Assembly: GCF_021462225.1 (NCBI RefSeq)
Contig: NC_061795.1
Span: 3,301,001-3,365,000, forward strand
DNA: 64,000 nt
Direction: 5' to 3'
Origin: Girardinichthys multiradiatus
Taxonomy: Eukaryota; Chordata; Actinopteri; Cyprinodontiformes; Goodeidae
Of this stretch, positions 1 to 11,774 are shown piece after piece. The stretch's first letter is position 1; every line of letters begins with the position of its first letter. Under the pieces are notes generated by a model. The model worked only from the letters and a program-made list of their open reading frames with translations, was not told the origin of the DNA and ran no database searches. Made by a program: the position numbers and the translations under genes.

Positions 1-269
1 AATTTAGTTTAATAATTATGAACAGGGTGCAATGTGTCATGTCTTGCTGTTCATTTAAGGTGGTTTTTACAATGTCCTTAAAGAAGTATGCATATTTCTT
101 AAGCTTTTCACACTTCACATTAGGACTGCAGATTTGTGTCAAATATTAAAGGAATGCTGGCGTAATTACAGAAAACCTGCAAATGACCGCAGAAAAACAA
201 ACAAAAAAACACCAGTCTATTGTGATTGTATCAAACGGTCATAATCTTTGCGTTATTTAAAACTGTGGA

Positions 270-620
270 TTTTATTCCTAATATTCCACACACAGACTGT
301 ACTGAGCCCTCGCCTGCTGCATGTGAAAATGTTTTGCAGTTTTTTATTATACCTTCTGTTTCTGAACCCTCAGTTTCTCTGCCCTGCTTTGCTATTTTTG
401 ACAGCTTTGAACCTGTGACTCTGTCGTCTCTGCATGAGATAGTTTGACATTTAAAGCCAGTAGATTCTCAATGATGCTAATGCTACCTAATATTTTTACT
501 TTGTACCAGTGGGGGGCATCAGTGGTACAGCTCCAGATTGGTTTTAGGTCTTACTTAGCCAAGCATATTTTCTGTGCCTGCCTTGGTGAGAAAAACAAAA
601 ACTTGTCTCTTCTCATTTTC
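270..620 (+). mobile_element. Rex1/Babar-like LINE relic, internally deleted
   Basis: Two pieces of a Rex1-like reverse transcriptase ORF lie close together. Near 405-470 the translation gives SFEPVTLSSLHEIV, a stop, then HLKP, which resembles the segment before the RT domain in fish Rex1-type LINEs. Near 515-590, with one frameshift, it gives GISGTAPDWF followed by RSYLAKHIFCACLGE, which resembles the region after RT motif A. The motif A block between them is missing, so the copy is internally deleted. It has several stops and is dead. The family assignment is from memory of the protein and is moderate; being some CR1/L2/Rex1-group LINE is more certain than the exact clade. Confidence 0.5.
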
Positions 621-1345
621 ATGAACCTAATATTCCATATCATGTTGCTTTCTGAGCTTGATTAATTGTTAGGCCCTTAGTAAATATGGTATACCTGGAT
701 GCCAAAAAATCACAGAATAATTTCAGTCACTAACTTTTAGTACTAGTTTATTTCCTAACCTCTGGAGACACATTTTCCAACTTAATTCTCTGGAAAGAAG
801 TTAGAAAACTAAGTTTGATTTTTTTAAGTCAAATGAGAGCATTTAGTTGTAAAATGGGACTGTGTTAATTTGCCTGTGGTTTGTGGGTAGGGCTAGTTGC
901 CAATATTGTGTTAGTAAGCACAGCATCCACTGCAGCCTGTTTTCCACTGTTTCATCCATCGCTTGCAGGAAAATTCTCAACCCGGGAAAAGAACCGCCCA
1001 CATACAGCCTTACCTTAGCATGTCATCTGTTTTTTACCACAGCCCCCCCTCAGATCAACAGAGAGGTATCACCAGAAAATTCATACGGAGAATACTCGAA
1101 GGTCATCAGGGTTCCGTGAGCAAAACAAACACCTCCGCGTGTTCACATAGAGGACTAAACCAATCCTTATGCTTGCATAGCAGCATTCAAATTTTTCACA
1201 TCGAAAATAAAATTATGTGTGAAGTGGTCTGCATTTTTATTGCCATAATTTGAGCAGATTTTGTGGTACATCTCAGTATGAGGAGAAAATGCTGATTGCT
1301 GTATTGTCCAAAGAAGCATTCAGAGGCTCGCTCGCTTTCTTTTTC

Positions 1346-1396
<51 letters not shown>

Positions 1397-2698
1397 GTTT
1401 AAATATCAGTTGAAATACCAACAAATATTTGTATTACAAGCATTATGCAGACAAATAATACACTAACATAAAAAGCAGAGAAAAGCTAAGGTATAAAGTA
1501 GCAGCAGTTTATTTATATAGACTGAATGTGTCTGCTTCACTAGCCCAATGTTGATGTAGCTCAACTTCCAACTGTAGCAGAATCAGAAGCATTTCACTGT
1601 GACTAGAAACTGTTGTTTTTGGAAAATCACTGAATTTAGATCACATCAAAATGTGGAATCAGATTTTTTGAGGTTGGGTTCTGTAGGGCGATTCTGAGCT
1701 ATCGGCATCTTACGTGTAGCAGATGACTTTTTTAGTGTCAATAATTTAATATTAAATAACTGAATATTGCAACCAATTACATATTTTCTACATTTGCATT
1801 AGATGTTTTTTTATTATGTAGAAGTCTGTGATTTTTTTTACTCAGAAGACCATTGGCATTTGTGGTCTGTCACAGTGATCTTGCTTTGTGAAACACCTAC
1901 TTTCATACTAAACCTATATAGCCAGAGAAACAAAGCATTGCAAAAGTAAGGCATTGGAGCAGACAAAGGAAAAAGACCAGCTGTTCAAGGAAATGCTCTT
2001 TTGTTGATTCTCATATGTGGTGCATAGTGCCTCTCGTTAATTCACATATCTCAAATGATGCCTTTACCAAACTGCATGAATACAGAGACAAAATTAATTA
2101 CCAGACCATAGGTGTGGATAGTTTCTTCTGAAACGACAAACCAAAACAAATCTATTATATCAAGGTAAAGATGCTAAGAGATGTACTACACTGAATGTTC
2201 ATACAATATAACTTAACAGCACATCATTGGAATGTAACAGAGTTTTGTGACCAATGTCTGATCTTACGTTGTATTTGTCCATAGCAATTTTAGCTAATTC
2301 TGATTTAAAGCTGTACTATGAAATGATTTAGTTCAAAAGTATTTTTTCGATCCTTTCTGTCATGATCAGTCAATAATTATATGTGATGTTGCATGATGAC
2401 GGATCATGATGTGGAGTTGAGATTTTTAACAGTTTTTAGAAACTGTTTTTTTATATTCATGTTGCTACCATTGCTAAAATAAGTCTTTGTCTTTATTCCT
2501 GTGTAATGCAGACTCCATGGCAGAATTTGCTTGGTTGTAGCATAGTTGAGTAAAATAAGTTTCATGCATCTTAAAAGACATTAATAAACATGTGTCTACT
2601 GAATGCATCAAGTGCCTATATGGTTTCCATTTGTACCATGTTCCATCACAGACAAAGGTTGAAAGGTCAAAGGATCAAACATAGCAATTTAGTGTAAT
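620..2698. other. No gene seen; AT-rich unique sequence
   Basis: Apart from the TTTC microsatellite at 1336-1396, I recognise nothing here. Open frames are short (under 100 codons), uncorrelated with any known domain, and interrupted by AT-rich runs. Confidence 0.5.
1336..1396 (+). repeat. (TTTC)n microsatellite
   Basis: A run of TTTC tetramers, imperfect at its left end and pure from about 1346 to 1396. It is a pyrimidine tract, so the opposite strand is all purine. Confidence 0.95.
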
Positions 2699-2710
2699 AC
2701 TTTCAGCCTG

Positions 2711-3010
2711 AGGGCTGCACGGTGGCGCAGTTGGTAGTACTGTTGCCTTGCAGCAAGAAGGTCCTGGGTTTGATTCCTGGCCAGGGGTCTTTCTGCATGG
2801 AGTTTGCATGTTCTCCCCGTGCATGTGTGGGTTTTCACTGGGTACTCTGGCTTGGTCACTCTAGTGAGTGTGTGCATGGTTGTATGTGTGTTGCCCTGCA
2901 ATGGACTGGCAACCTGTCCAGGGTGTACCCCGCCTCTTGCCCATAGACTGCTGGAGATAGGCACCAGCTTCCCCACGACCCACTATGGAATAATCGGTAG
3001 AAAATGACTG
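2711..3010 (+). mobile_element. tRNA-headed SINE with RTE-like tail
   Basis: A 300-bp retroposon. The head has a pol III A-box-like stretch (GGTGGCGCAGTTGGTAG, from about 2719) and a B-box-like stretch (GGGTTTGATTCC, from about 2766). The body has phrases seen again elsewhere in the window (GTCCAGGGTGTACCC..CGCCTCTTGCCC). The 3' end reads AATCGGTAGAAAATG, close to the GGATAAGCGGAAGA 3' end of the RTE-type LINE at 45.4-48.4 kb. A 12-bp direct repeat, ACTTTCAGCCTG, flanks it exactly (2699-2710 and 3011-3022). This is a target-site duplication and fixes both ends. Open frames inside it are not genes. Confidence 0.82.
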
Positions 3011-3121
3011 ACTTTCAGCCTGCCTATAGTCTGCTGAAAGTCTCTGTCTCTCTCACAACCTTAACATAGCACAGGTGCATCTATACATGTTGTAGAACAG
3101 TGTTTAAGTCTGTTTTGGAGA

Positions 3122-3284
3122 ACTACTATCCTGCAACTTTTTGATGCATCTCTGCTCAAACACACCTGAATGGCTGAATTCCCTCATCAGAGTGCCTCAG
3201 CTCTGCAGAGGCCTGGTAATGAGCCAATCATTTGATTCAGGTGTGTTGGAGAAGGGATGCATCTAAAAGTTGCAGGATAGTAGT
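3122..3284. mobile_element. Fold-back (hairpin) MITE
   Basis: Two 50-bp arms, 3122-3171 and 3235-3284, are inverted copies of each other with few mismatches (both contain CTACTATCCTGCAACTTTT and CACACCTGAAT in complementary order). The symmetry centre is the palindrome CTCTGCAGAG at 3201-3210. The whole unit could form a long hairpin. Similar palindromic units are common interspersed repeats in fish. No coding capacity. Confidence 0.8.
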
Positions 3285-3299
3285 TCTTCAGGACTGGAC

Positions 3300-4620
3300 T
3301 TGGACAGCCCTGTTGGAGAAAACACATTAAATAGCTTTATTAGCTCCTTACATGTCTTTGCTTTCAGATAACTTTAGAGAATTTACTGATACTGAAACTA
3401 GTAACTTTCAATCTTTTCCCAGTAATAGCTTCTATACTAAAGATTGTTGTTCCAGTGCTACTTGGCAACATGGGGCATTCACTGACAGGAAAAGGCTAAT
3501 ATTTTGGAGTTTCCAATCAGCTGGTCACCTTCAAAGCCAATCAAGCTGGAACATTTAAGTGTGACAAAGTGTGTGTGATAAAGTTAATAGATTTATCATT
3601 TCAAAAAATCCAAACTACTGTACTTAGAAATGGTGATTGATCAGTCGATGTGAATTGGAACTGGCTAACTCTATTCTTGCAAACTAGCAGCATGACAGTA
3701 TGAGTTTGCAATCCTCTGGATAATTAGTGGACTTTGCAATGTATGCAGTATAGACCTCTTATTCAAGAATAAATCTAATCCACAAACTTATGAAATGCTG
3801 TTATGAAAGCACTGTTATTGCTGCAGTATCACTTCAAAAGGCTATGATGCAGGAAAAAGTCTTTCTAAATCAATTCATGTGTCAAATGCAAAGAAATATC
3901 AAGTATCAACATCTCTGAGATCCAAAGCTGGTACTGATGTGACAGTTTCTCTATAATGAGCCTTTATCTCCTAAGGCCCCCTACAGTGAAAAGACTGACA
4001 AACGTCAACACTCCGGTTGGAGGTCATCTGTGTGAACTGGGTGTTGCATCCACCAGATGTTTTTGGCATATTTGCTGCCGACGGGGAGTCGATCCAGGGT
4101 GCTTCTTCATTCCCTGCTCCCCAGGTTTTTAAAATGTCATTTATGCCTAATGGCCATGCTCATTAGCTGCATCTAAAAAACACACTGGTCATTATCAGCG
4201 AACATTTGCAGTCAGGCTTCACGCCGAATTCTCTTGTCTGAGTCATCCGTCATAGCCCCGTTCCTTGGCAGTTGGCATCATAAATGACGCAAAGCACAAA
4301 TCTTTTTAATCATCTGCAACTACCTTTTATCTGCTTACACTGGTGGTGGATGTGTTTTGACAAGGCTGTTTTATCTGTGCAGCGAGAGACCGAATCTGAA
4401 ACAACATCCATCATGTGCAGGATGCGAAGGCCACTTGGGAGACTACACAGGCAGCAGTGCGCTAAGAATTGCACTTTACCTTGGCAAGATCCCCCTGTGT
4501 AGGGGCAAAATGGCAGAAAGGAGGGTTGCGCATGAGTGAGGCTGCATTTAGACAATAGCACTCAACTCTCTTTTATTATTTACAGTGCCAGTATTTGCTC
4601 TCTTACTGAGTTCTTTTGTT
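3300..4620. other. No gene seen
   Basis: Unique-looking sequence with no recognised domain. The three overlapping small frames at 4284-4561 on both strands have no family resemblance and I treat them as chance. Confidence 0.4.
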
Positions 4621-4624
4621 TTTG

Positions 4625-5740
4625 TCACACTTTTATTCCCTTTTTCACACTTTGTCACGCTTAATGTTTCATATCAAGAAAAACATATTAGACAAAGATA
4701 AGCTGAGCAAACACAAAATGCAGTTTTCAGATGAGGAATGGAAAAAAAAGCCATCTGAAGCGACCTGGCCTGATGTAAAAAAGTAATTACCCCCCTGTGT
4801 TTTTCGATTATTGTCTCAATGCATAACCCAAGTGTGCTTGGGCTTAAGGTCATAAACTGACATGCTAGACATTCCCTTTAGTATTTTCTGGTAGACAGCC
4901 AAATTCATGGCTCTATCTATTACAGCAAGCTGTCCAGGTCCTGATGGAGCAAAGCAGCCCCACAGCATCACACCACCACCACCATGTATGACTATCAGTA
5001 TGATGTCATTTTTCTGAATACCTGTTTTAGTTTCATATCAAATGCAATAGGATGCACGCTTTCCAAAAATTAAGCCACAGAGTACTTTCCCAAAAGTCTC
5101 AGGTATCATCAAGAGTTTTTTGGCAAATGTGAGATGGGCCTTTGTGTTCTTTTTGGCCAGAAGTGTTGCCATGGATGCCATTTTTGCCCAGTCTCTTTCT
5201 TATACTTGAATCATGAACACTGACCTTTAGTAGCACAAGCGAGGCCTGCAGTACTTTAGATGTTCTTCTGGGCTCTTTTGTGACCTGCTGGATTAGTATT
5301 TGACAAGCTTTTGAAGTAATATTTGTTGGTGACTCCAGGGAAGGTTCACTGTGGATAGTAAATTGTGGAAAATGGCTCTACCTGTGCCTTACCAAAGACA
5401 ATGTAAAACATTCCAGACTGATTGTTGTCAATGATTTTGTTTCCAAATGTTCTTGAAAGCTTTAGATTTAGGCATCTATGTTTTGGAGATCCTTTGCCTA
5501 CTGCATGTTGTCAGACATGTTCTATTTAAGTGATTTCTTAAATCTACAGGTCAATAATCAGGCCTAGGTGTGGCTGAACTAACAAAACGTGGTCGATTAC
5601 AGTTTAACTTAGAGGCAATATTTTTTCACATAGTGCCAGGTTGGTTTGGATAGCTTTTGCCCCTTTAAAAACAGATTATCTTTATTTTTATTATTATCTT
5701 TTTCTTATAATAAAATTTGAATGATGATCTGAAACATACA
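4625..5740 (-). mobile_element. Decayed Tc1-like transposon
   Basis: Read on the minus strand, about 4850-5000 gives degenerate Tc1 transposase text (VMLWGCFAPSGPGQLAVIDRAM..), followed upstream by the helix-turn-helix part. The outer part has terminal-repeat phrases (CACAAAATGCAGTTTT near 4715; GATGATCTGAAACAT near 5725). The same family recurs at 44.2-45.4 kb (minus) and 55.9-56.3 kb (plus). Many frameshifts and stops; dead. Its right end is cut by the 5' end of the L2-type LINE. Confidence 0.72.
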
Positions 5741-8569
5741 TGCGTGAGAATTTATTAGAATTGCGCCGCTCAAGGTGGCAGCAGGTTGGAGTAGCTCTGT
5801 TGCTTTTGGTTCTGATTTGTTCTTTTTTGGGAACTATTCCTCTTGTGGTGGATACAGTTGATTTTTTTTGGACGACTGTCCATTCCGGTGTCAGATGCTG
5901 TGCAGCTTGGAGGATTTTTCTTAATACTTTGTATTTTTGGACATTTGTTATGAAGCATTGCCATGGCAACGGGGTTGTTTCTTACAACCGGGAGCAGCTG
6001 ATTAATATCTCAAAAGCTCAAATAATACTTCAACTACAACCCCAAATCCCTGATGAGTTGAAAATGAGACGCCGTGGATGCAGAGCAGGAGCTAAGAGAA
6101 GAGAGAGAAGGAGGAAATTCAAACCATCTCTTCCGTCGATTATGATGGGCAATGTGAGATCGTTGGGAAACAAGTTGGATGAACTCCAAGCCCTATGAAG
6201 GACCCAGCCAGAGTACCGGGCATGCAGTATTATGTGTTTTACTGAGACATGACTGCAGGATCATATCCCCGACTCCAGCGTCTCTCTGCCGGGCTTTTTA
6301 ACCATACGAGCAGACAGAGATTTAAAGAGGAGCGGCAAATGTAAAGGAGGTGGACTGGCAATACTTGTGAGCAACAGATGGTATAATCCAGGACATGTAA
6401 CTGTGAAGTATCATCTCTGCAGTCCATATTATTTACCCAGAGAGTTCACCAGTGTTATTTTGGCAACAGTTTACGTTCCACCTTCCGCTGTTGCCGACAC
6501 TGCATGTGATGCCATCAGCTCAGTTGTTGCTAAGCTACAGACACAAAACCCCAATGCTTTTGTGGCAATATCTGGGGATTTTAACCATGCTTCACTCTCT
6601 GCTACACTTCCAACGTTTCAACAGTTTGTCAGCTGCTCTACCAGAGAAAACAAAACATTGGATTTGTTTTATGCAAATGTCAAGGACTCATACATCTCTA
6701 CAGCAAGACCTCCTCTAGGCAAATCAGATCACAATCTTGTTTTTCTCTGCTCGAAATATAAGCCCCTTGTTCAGAGGTCACCAGTGACCTGAAGGACCTG
6801 CTTAACAAGAAAAAAAGAGCCTTCAGAGAGGGAGACAGAGAATTATTGAGGAGTTTACAGAAGCAACTTAAAGAAAAGATAAGAGAGAGCAAGGAGGTGT
6901 ACAAGAAGAAGCCGGAGAGCAAGCTCCAGCAAAACAATATCAGAGATGTGTGGACAGGATGAAGAAGATCACAGGCTTCAAGCAGAAGGATGATCAGACC
7001 AACGAAGGTCTGAACAGTGCCAATGAACTGAACACATTCTTCAATAGGTTCAGTTCAGAAACAAGCTTCACATCCTCCTCTCCTGCTCACAGCCAAACAG
7101 ACATCCCACCCTCCTTTGACCCACAGGACCCACAGCTGTCCAGTAACACCTCACGCCTCAGCCCTAGACACTTCTGCTTCTACATGTTTGCCTTCAACAA
7201 TATCAGAAGATGCTGATGCTTCCTTTGCCTCCACCTTCCACCTGTGTGTCTCAAGAAGTCAAGTGAAGATGTAACTGGAGAGACTGAATCGGAATAAGGC
7301 TGCAGGTCCAGATCATGTCAGCCCTAGAGTCCTGAAGGCCTGTGCAGAGCAGCTCTGTGCAATTCTGTAGCACCTCTTCAACCTTAGCCTGGCCCAGAAG
7401 AAGGTTCCGGTGTTGTGGAAGACCTCCTGTCTTATTCCGGTACCAAAGAAAACTCACCCATCAGTCCTCAATGACTATAGACCTGTTGCCCTGATATCTC
7501 ACATCATGAAGGTCCTAGAGAGACTCCTGTTGGCCCACCTGAGTAAGCAAACAGTAAACCATCAGGACCCCCTTCAGTTTGCTTATCGCTGTGGAGTTGG
7601 AGTTGAAGATGCCATCATACACCTGCTTCAACAAACCCACTGTCATCTGGACAAAGCCAGCAGCACTGTGAGGATCATGTTCTTTGATTTCTCCAGTGCA
7701 TTTAATACAATCCAACCTGATTTGCTTTGTCAGAAACTCCAGAAGACTCAGGTGGAGGCCTCAACAATCTCCTGGATCAAAGACTACATGACAAACAGAC
7801 CACAGTTTGTGAGACTGAAGGGTTGTGACCAGGTAGTCAGCAGCACAGGAGCACCACAGGGGACGGTACTCTCACCATTCCTCTTTACTCTGTACACCTC
7901 AGACTTCCAGTACCAGACAGACTCCTGTCATCTGCAGAAATACTCGGATGATTCTGCAGTCGTGGGGTGGATCAGAGATGGACAAGAAGCTGAGTACAGG
8001 AAGGTGGTGGACCGCTTTGTGGCATGGTGTGGAAACAATCATCTCATTTTGAACGTGACTAAAACAAAGGAGATGATTGTAGATTTTAAGAGAAACAGGA
8101 ATGAGTCAAAAGTGTAGAGTGGAGATGCAACTGTGAAGCCATCTACAAGAAGGGACAGAGCAGACTGTACTTCTTGAGGAAGCTTAGGTCCTTTGGTGTT
8201 TGCAGCAAGAAGCTGCATATCTTCTCTAAGTCTGTTGTGGAGAGTGTGATCTCTTATGCCATCATCTGCTGGGGAAACAACATCAGAGCCAGGGACTTAC
8301 AAAAGCTCAATAGGCTGATAAAAAAGGCTGGCTCTGGTCTGGGGACTCCTCTGGAACCTCTGGAGATAATTGTGGAAAGAAGGATTCTTCATAAAATGAA
8401 GAACATTATGGAGAACCCTGAACATCCTCTTCTTGAGACTGTCCTACAACAACAGAGTGTCTTCAGTCAGAGGCTTCTTCAGATGTGCTGTAAGACGGAG
8501 CGCTACAGGAGATCCTTCCTGCCCACAGCTATCAGCATCTACAACGGCTCTTTGAGGAAACCTTCATAA
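5740..8569 (+). pseudogene. L2-type LINE ORF2 (endonuclease-reverse transcriptase), disrupted
   Basis: Encoded an endonuclease-reverse transcriptase for target-primed reverse transcription. The endonuclease is in one frame from 5740 to 6792: GNVRSLGNKLDEL near 6150, VYVPP near 6472, GDFN near 6572 and SDHNLV near 6725. In-frame stops occur at 6196 (TGA) and about 6247 (TGA, probably a former Trp). After 6792 the frame shifts. The RT core is open at 7410-8117 with motif A FDFSSAFN (residues 92-99 of that segment), motif B GAPQGTVLSP (147-156) and motif C YSDD (178-181), a variant of YADD. A third frame (8174-8569) carries the C-terminal part (FFLRKLRSFGV-like start, ICWGNN). At least two frameshifts and two stops. 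Confidence 0.82.
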
Positions 8570-8637
8570 TGAGCTACAACAACATTTAATTTCCCTTTGG
8601 GATTAATAAAGTATTTTTGAATTGAATTGAATTGAAT
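5740..8637 (+). mobile_element. L2-type (Maui-like) LINE, broken
   Basis: A 2.9-kb non-LTR retrotransposon. In order it carries an APE-type endonuclease, a reverse transcriptase, a C-terminal region, a short 3' UTR with TTTGGGATTAATAAAGTATTTTT near 8597, and a tail of TTGAA/TGAAT repeats ending near 8637. That 3' end is typical of fish L2-group LINEs, which lack poly(A) and end in a short tandem repeat. The ORF is spread over three frames, so the copy cannot make a protein. The 5' end lies at about 5740 inside a Tc1-like relic. I could not identify a flanking duplication. Confidence 0.8.
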
Positions 8638-8639
8638 AA

Positions 8640-9325
8640 AGTTAAAACAATAGAAATCTGTAACACTATTTCAAGGCATCTTATATCTGTGTTGGATATG
8701 AAAAATTACATAAATAAATAATCCTTTCAAACAAATCCTATTGGAGTTGAAAGGATAAAATTGTTAACACTTTTATCATTGCTTAGTTTACTGGATCTAT
8801 AGCATTTATTCATCTTCCTATCCAAATACAGCAACATAAATACCCACTATGTAATTAGGAAGCATTTTAAAAGTTAAATAAAACAATAATATGTTTATGT
8901 CTGTTCATCGTTGTTGTGTGGGCGAGCAACACCCTGTCCAAGTAAGAAACAGAGCGAGGGGGAGAGTAGGTGGGGAGCATGCTGGCTATCCTTTGTCAAC
9001 TGCTCAGTGCTATTTAATGGCCTGTAAACCCCTTTGCTGGAGAAAGAACAGGCAATTAGCATACTGAGTGGATTACAAGATTGCTCTGACTCCTGGATTA
9101 ATGTGTGCACTTAATCTTTTCTTTGCTAAGCGATTCTTGGATATAAACGAAGCAACGGATTTTCTCACCTTCCTAAGCATGACATAAGAAGCTACTTCTA
9201 CCTATATTACAATCATATGTATAGTCACATTACATGTTGGTGTCCTAAGATGAAAAATGTCATAGAAGTGGCGACCATAAGTAGCTTGGGTTTGCTTCAG
9301 ACCCTCAGTTCACTTTAGCTAACTG
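8640..9325. other. No gene seen
   Basis: AT-rich to mixed sequence. The part at about 8990-9180 is of higher complexity, including ATTAATGTGTGCACTTAATC, and could be conserved noncoding DNA, but nothing in it is diagnostic. Confidence 0.35.
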
Positions 9326-9328
9326 GAA

Positions 9329-10411
9329 AGTGGAAATACAGAAGTGTACACATTCCTATTAGTTAATCAACATTTAGTCGTCGTTGGGAGGAGTCTATCA
9401 GCACCCCACATCTCGACTTGACAATATTTGTTCACTCTATGAGAAAAGGTTCTCCAAATCTCTCCGATTGTGAGAACTTATTTTACCTACAGCCCACTTC
9501 AGGTGAGTCCACAGATTTTCCTTTGAACTTGGATCTATACTTTGGCTAGGCCATACCAAGCTTAGATTTTCTTCTCATGAGGTCATTCTTTTGTCCATTT
9601 GGAAGCACAGTGTATCTAAAAAATAAAACCCCTCTTCATCTTCAGCTTTTCATGGGATAACTGAAGGTTTTGGTTCAAAACTATGGTATTTGAAGCTATT
9701 CATAACTTCATCAACTTGCATAAAAAACCTCAGTTCCACCAGGACCAAAGTAACCACAGTGCATGATGCTGTTCCCACCATCTTTAAAGGCTGCTATTGT
9801 GTTGTTTTAAAGTGATGTTTTTTGTGCTAAATGTATCTACGGTGCTACAAAGTTCAAATTAGGCTTCATCAGACCATTAGACATTCTGCAAGATTGTTTG
9901 GGGAAATTTAACCAGGTCGGGATGTTTCCTTTGAAAGAATTCTGTCTTCTTAGTTGAGACATATGAAGAATACAGGAGTATGAGAAGTATCAGTCTTGTC
10001 TTCTTGTCACTTTGGAGAAATATCTGTTTCTTTAACCCATCTCCTGACTGATACTTTTGTACTGTAAGATCCTTCTGATCCTTTGCAGCTTGTCTGGAAA
10101 TGATGGCTTCAGCTAAACGATGCAAATGAGTGAAAGAATCCTACTAAAAAAACTAAGTGAACCCAAGAAGACTGAAGGCTGAACTTAATAAATATCTGCT
10201 TCAACAAAGTATTAGTTTGAGGGTGCAACACGGTTATTGCAGTTCATTATTTTTGATTTCTTTCCTAAAAATGTTTTTGATTTTAATTTGAATTGTATGG
10301 GATATGTGTCACATAATATGTGAACAAAGGTTTTCATTTGATTTATTAAAGATTTTACATCACAGAAACCTGGCATTTTACCAGGCATGTGCACACTTTT
10401 GACAACCACTG
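9329..10411 (-). mobile_element. Decayed Tc1-like transposon (second family)
   Basis: The ends resemble each other in inverted orientation. The left is AGTGGAAATACAGAAGTGTACAC (from 9329). The right, read inward on the minus strand, is CAGTGGTTGTCAAAAGTGTGC, ending at 10411 beside a TA. The interior carries typical minus-strand Tc1 transposase text in decayed form: around 9500-9560 the sequence complementary to a proline-rich linker, around 9740-9780 a GG-rich motif region, and 10020-10110 the N-terminal helix-turn-helix region. Open frames are at most 82 codons. Inactive fossil. Confidence 0.68.
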
Positions 10412-10414
10412 TAA

Positions 10415-11470
10415 CAGTTTTGTGCATGCCAACTACTGAACCCAGGTCTAGTGGTTAGTATCGGTGCCACACAGGTAGAAGGCAGTTGGTGTGAATCTCA
10501 GCTATCAATGACACAGTTGATGGTCATAATTTCTGCCTAGGTCACTGCTGCTTGACAATTCAGGACGTTATTTACCCTGAAGACTGTAATTGATCATAGG
10601 CCATTATCAATAACTATCTCATGTAAATTATGTAGTCCAAAACAAAGCTTATCCTTTCATACAAAAAAACTGACATATCAAACTGAAACACAAAATTTCA
10701 GTGGACGTTACCACTATTTTATAAATTTTTACAGCCCCTTACTTTTCTATGATATAGTTACTCTGGTTGGCCAGTTACGAGCTTTTATGTAAATAATCAT
10801 CTAATGCAAACATGTCAGGGCTTTAAAAGTTTTTAAGATTTATACAGATATATTTATACAGAGATCAACTGATTTAGAATAGACAGACACTATATATTTT
10901 GTGTTTTTTTGTAACCCTAAAGTTCAAACTTTGACTAATTCCCAAACAAAACTATGCAGGACAGTACATAGTTTTGGCAAACGTGAAGACATTTTCCCTC
11001 TGAATACCGAAACACTATATCTTAGCCACAGAACAGCACTGCATGTCTTCAAACTCTGGCTTCACCTGATATCTCCTCCATCGTTCCTGACTCGCTGTAA
11101 TCAATCGCTGGCTTTGATACGATCTTTAATCCTTGGTTCCCCACCTCACCTTGGAAGGTGTCAGGCCAAAAATGAGACTAGCTGATAAATTTGCATCATT
11201 ATTGCTCAGTGTCAGGGTGGGGTATGGCAACCTCAGCTGCATACAAGCCACATTTAGCATGTGCCTGTAGAGAGAGAACAGGGAACACACTGTGGCATTA
11301 AACTAGCTGTCAAAATCTGATTCTCCTATTTTTAATTTCTATTAGATATCAAATGGAAAAACACTTGAGTTTACTTCTGAAATCTGTTAAGTGGTACTTA
11401 AATGCAAATAAGATTTAATACTTTAAACTAGAGGAATTCAGAGAATTGGAACCATTCACAAGTGCTATCA
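10415..11470. other. No gene seen
   Basis: AT-rich unique sequence. The 94-codon frame at 10901-11185 shows no recognisable domain. Confidence 0.4.
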
Positions 11471-11474
11471 GGTC

Positions 11475-11770
11475 ATGCTAACCAGGATGCGGCTTTGCCA
11501 CATTGAAAATAAGTCAGGTGAGGTGGTTCGGGCATCAGATCCTGATCACCTCTCTCAGGAGGTTTTCCAAGCACATCCCACCAGAAGGAGACCCCAGGGA
11601 GAACCCAGAACTCACTGTAGGTATTATTCAACTCTCCTGGTCTTGGAATGCCTTGGGGTCCACCAAAATGAGCTGGAGAGTGGTGCCAGGGAGAGGGATG
11701 CCTGGGTTTCATTCATGGATCTGTTATTCCTGCAACCTGATCTCAGAGAATGGATGGACACATTTTTCTG
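11475..11770 (+). mobile_element. RTE-type LINE fossil (C-terminus of ORF and tail)
   Basis: The frame from 11475 aligns along its length with the last ~90 residues of the intact RTE-type ORF at 45.5-48.4 kb: CHIENKS / LHIERSQ, QEVFQAHPTRRRPQG / [35 protein letters not shown] / [20 protein letters not shown]. The alignment ends with a GAATGGATGGA remnant that resembles the LINE tail. It is only the 3' end of a 5'-truncated insertion and is much more diverged than the copy at 45 kb. It is dead and has no function of its own. Confidence 0.78.
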
Positions 11771-11774
11771 GGTT

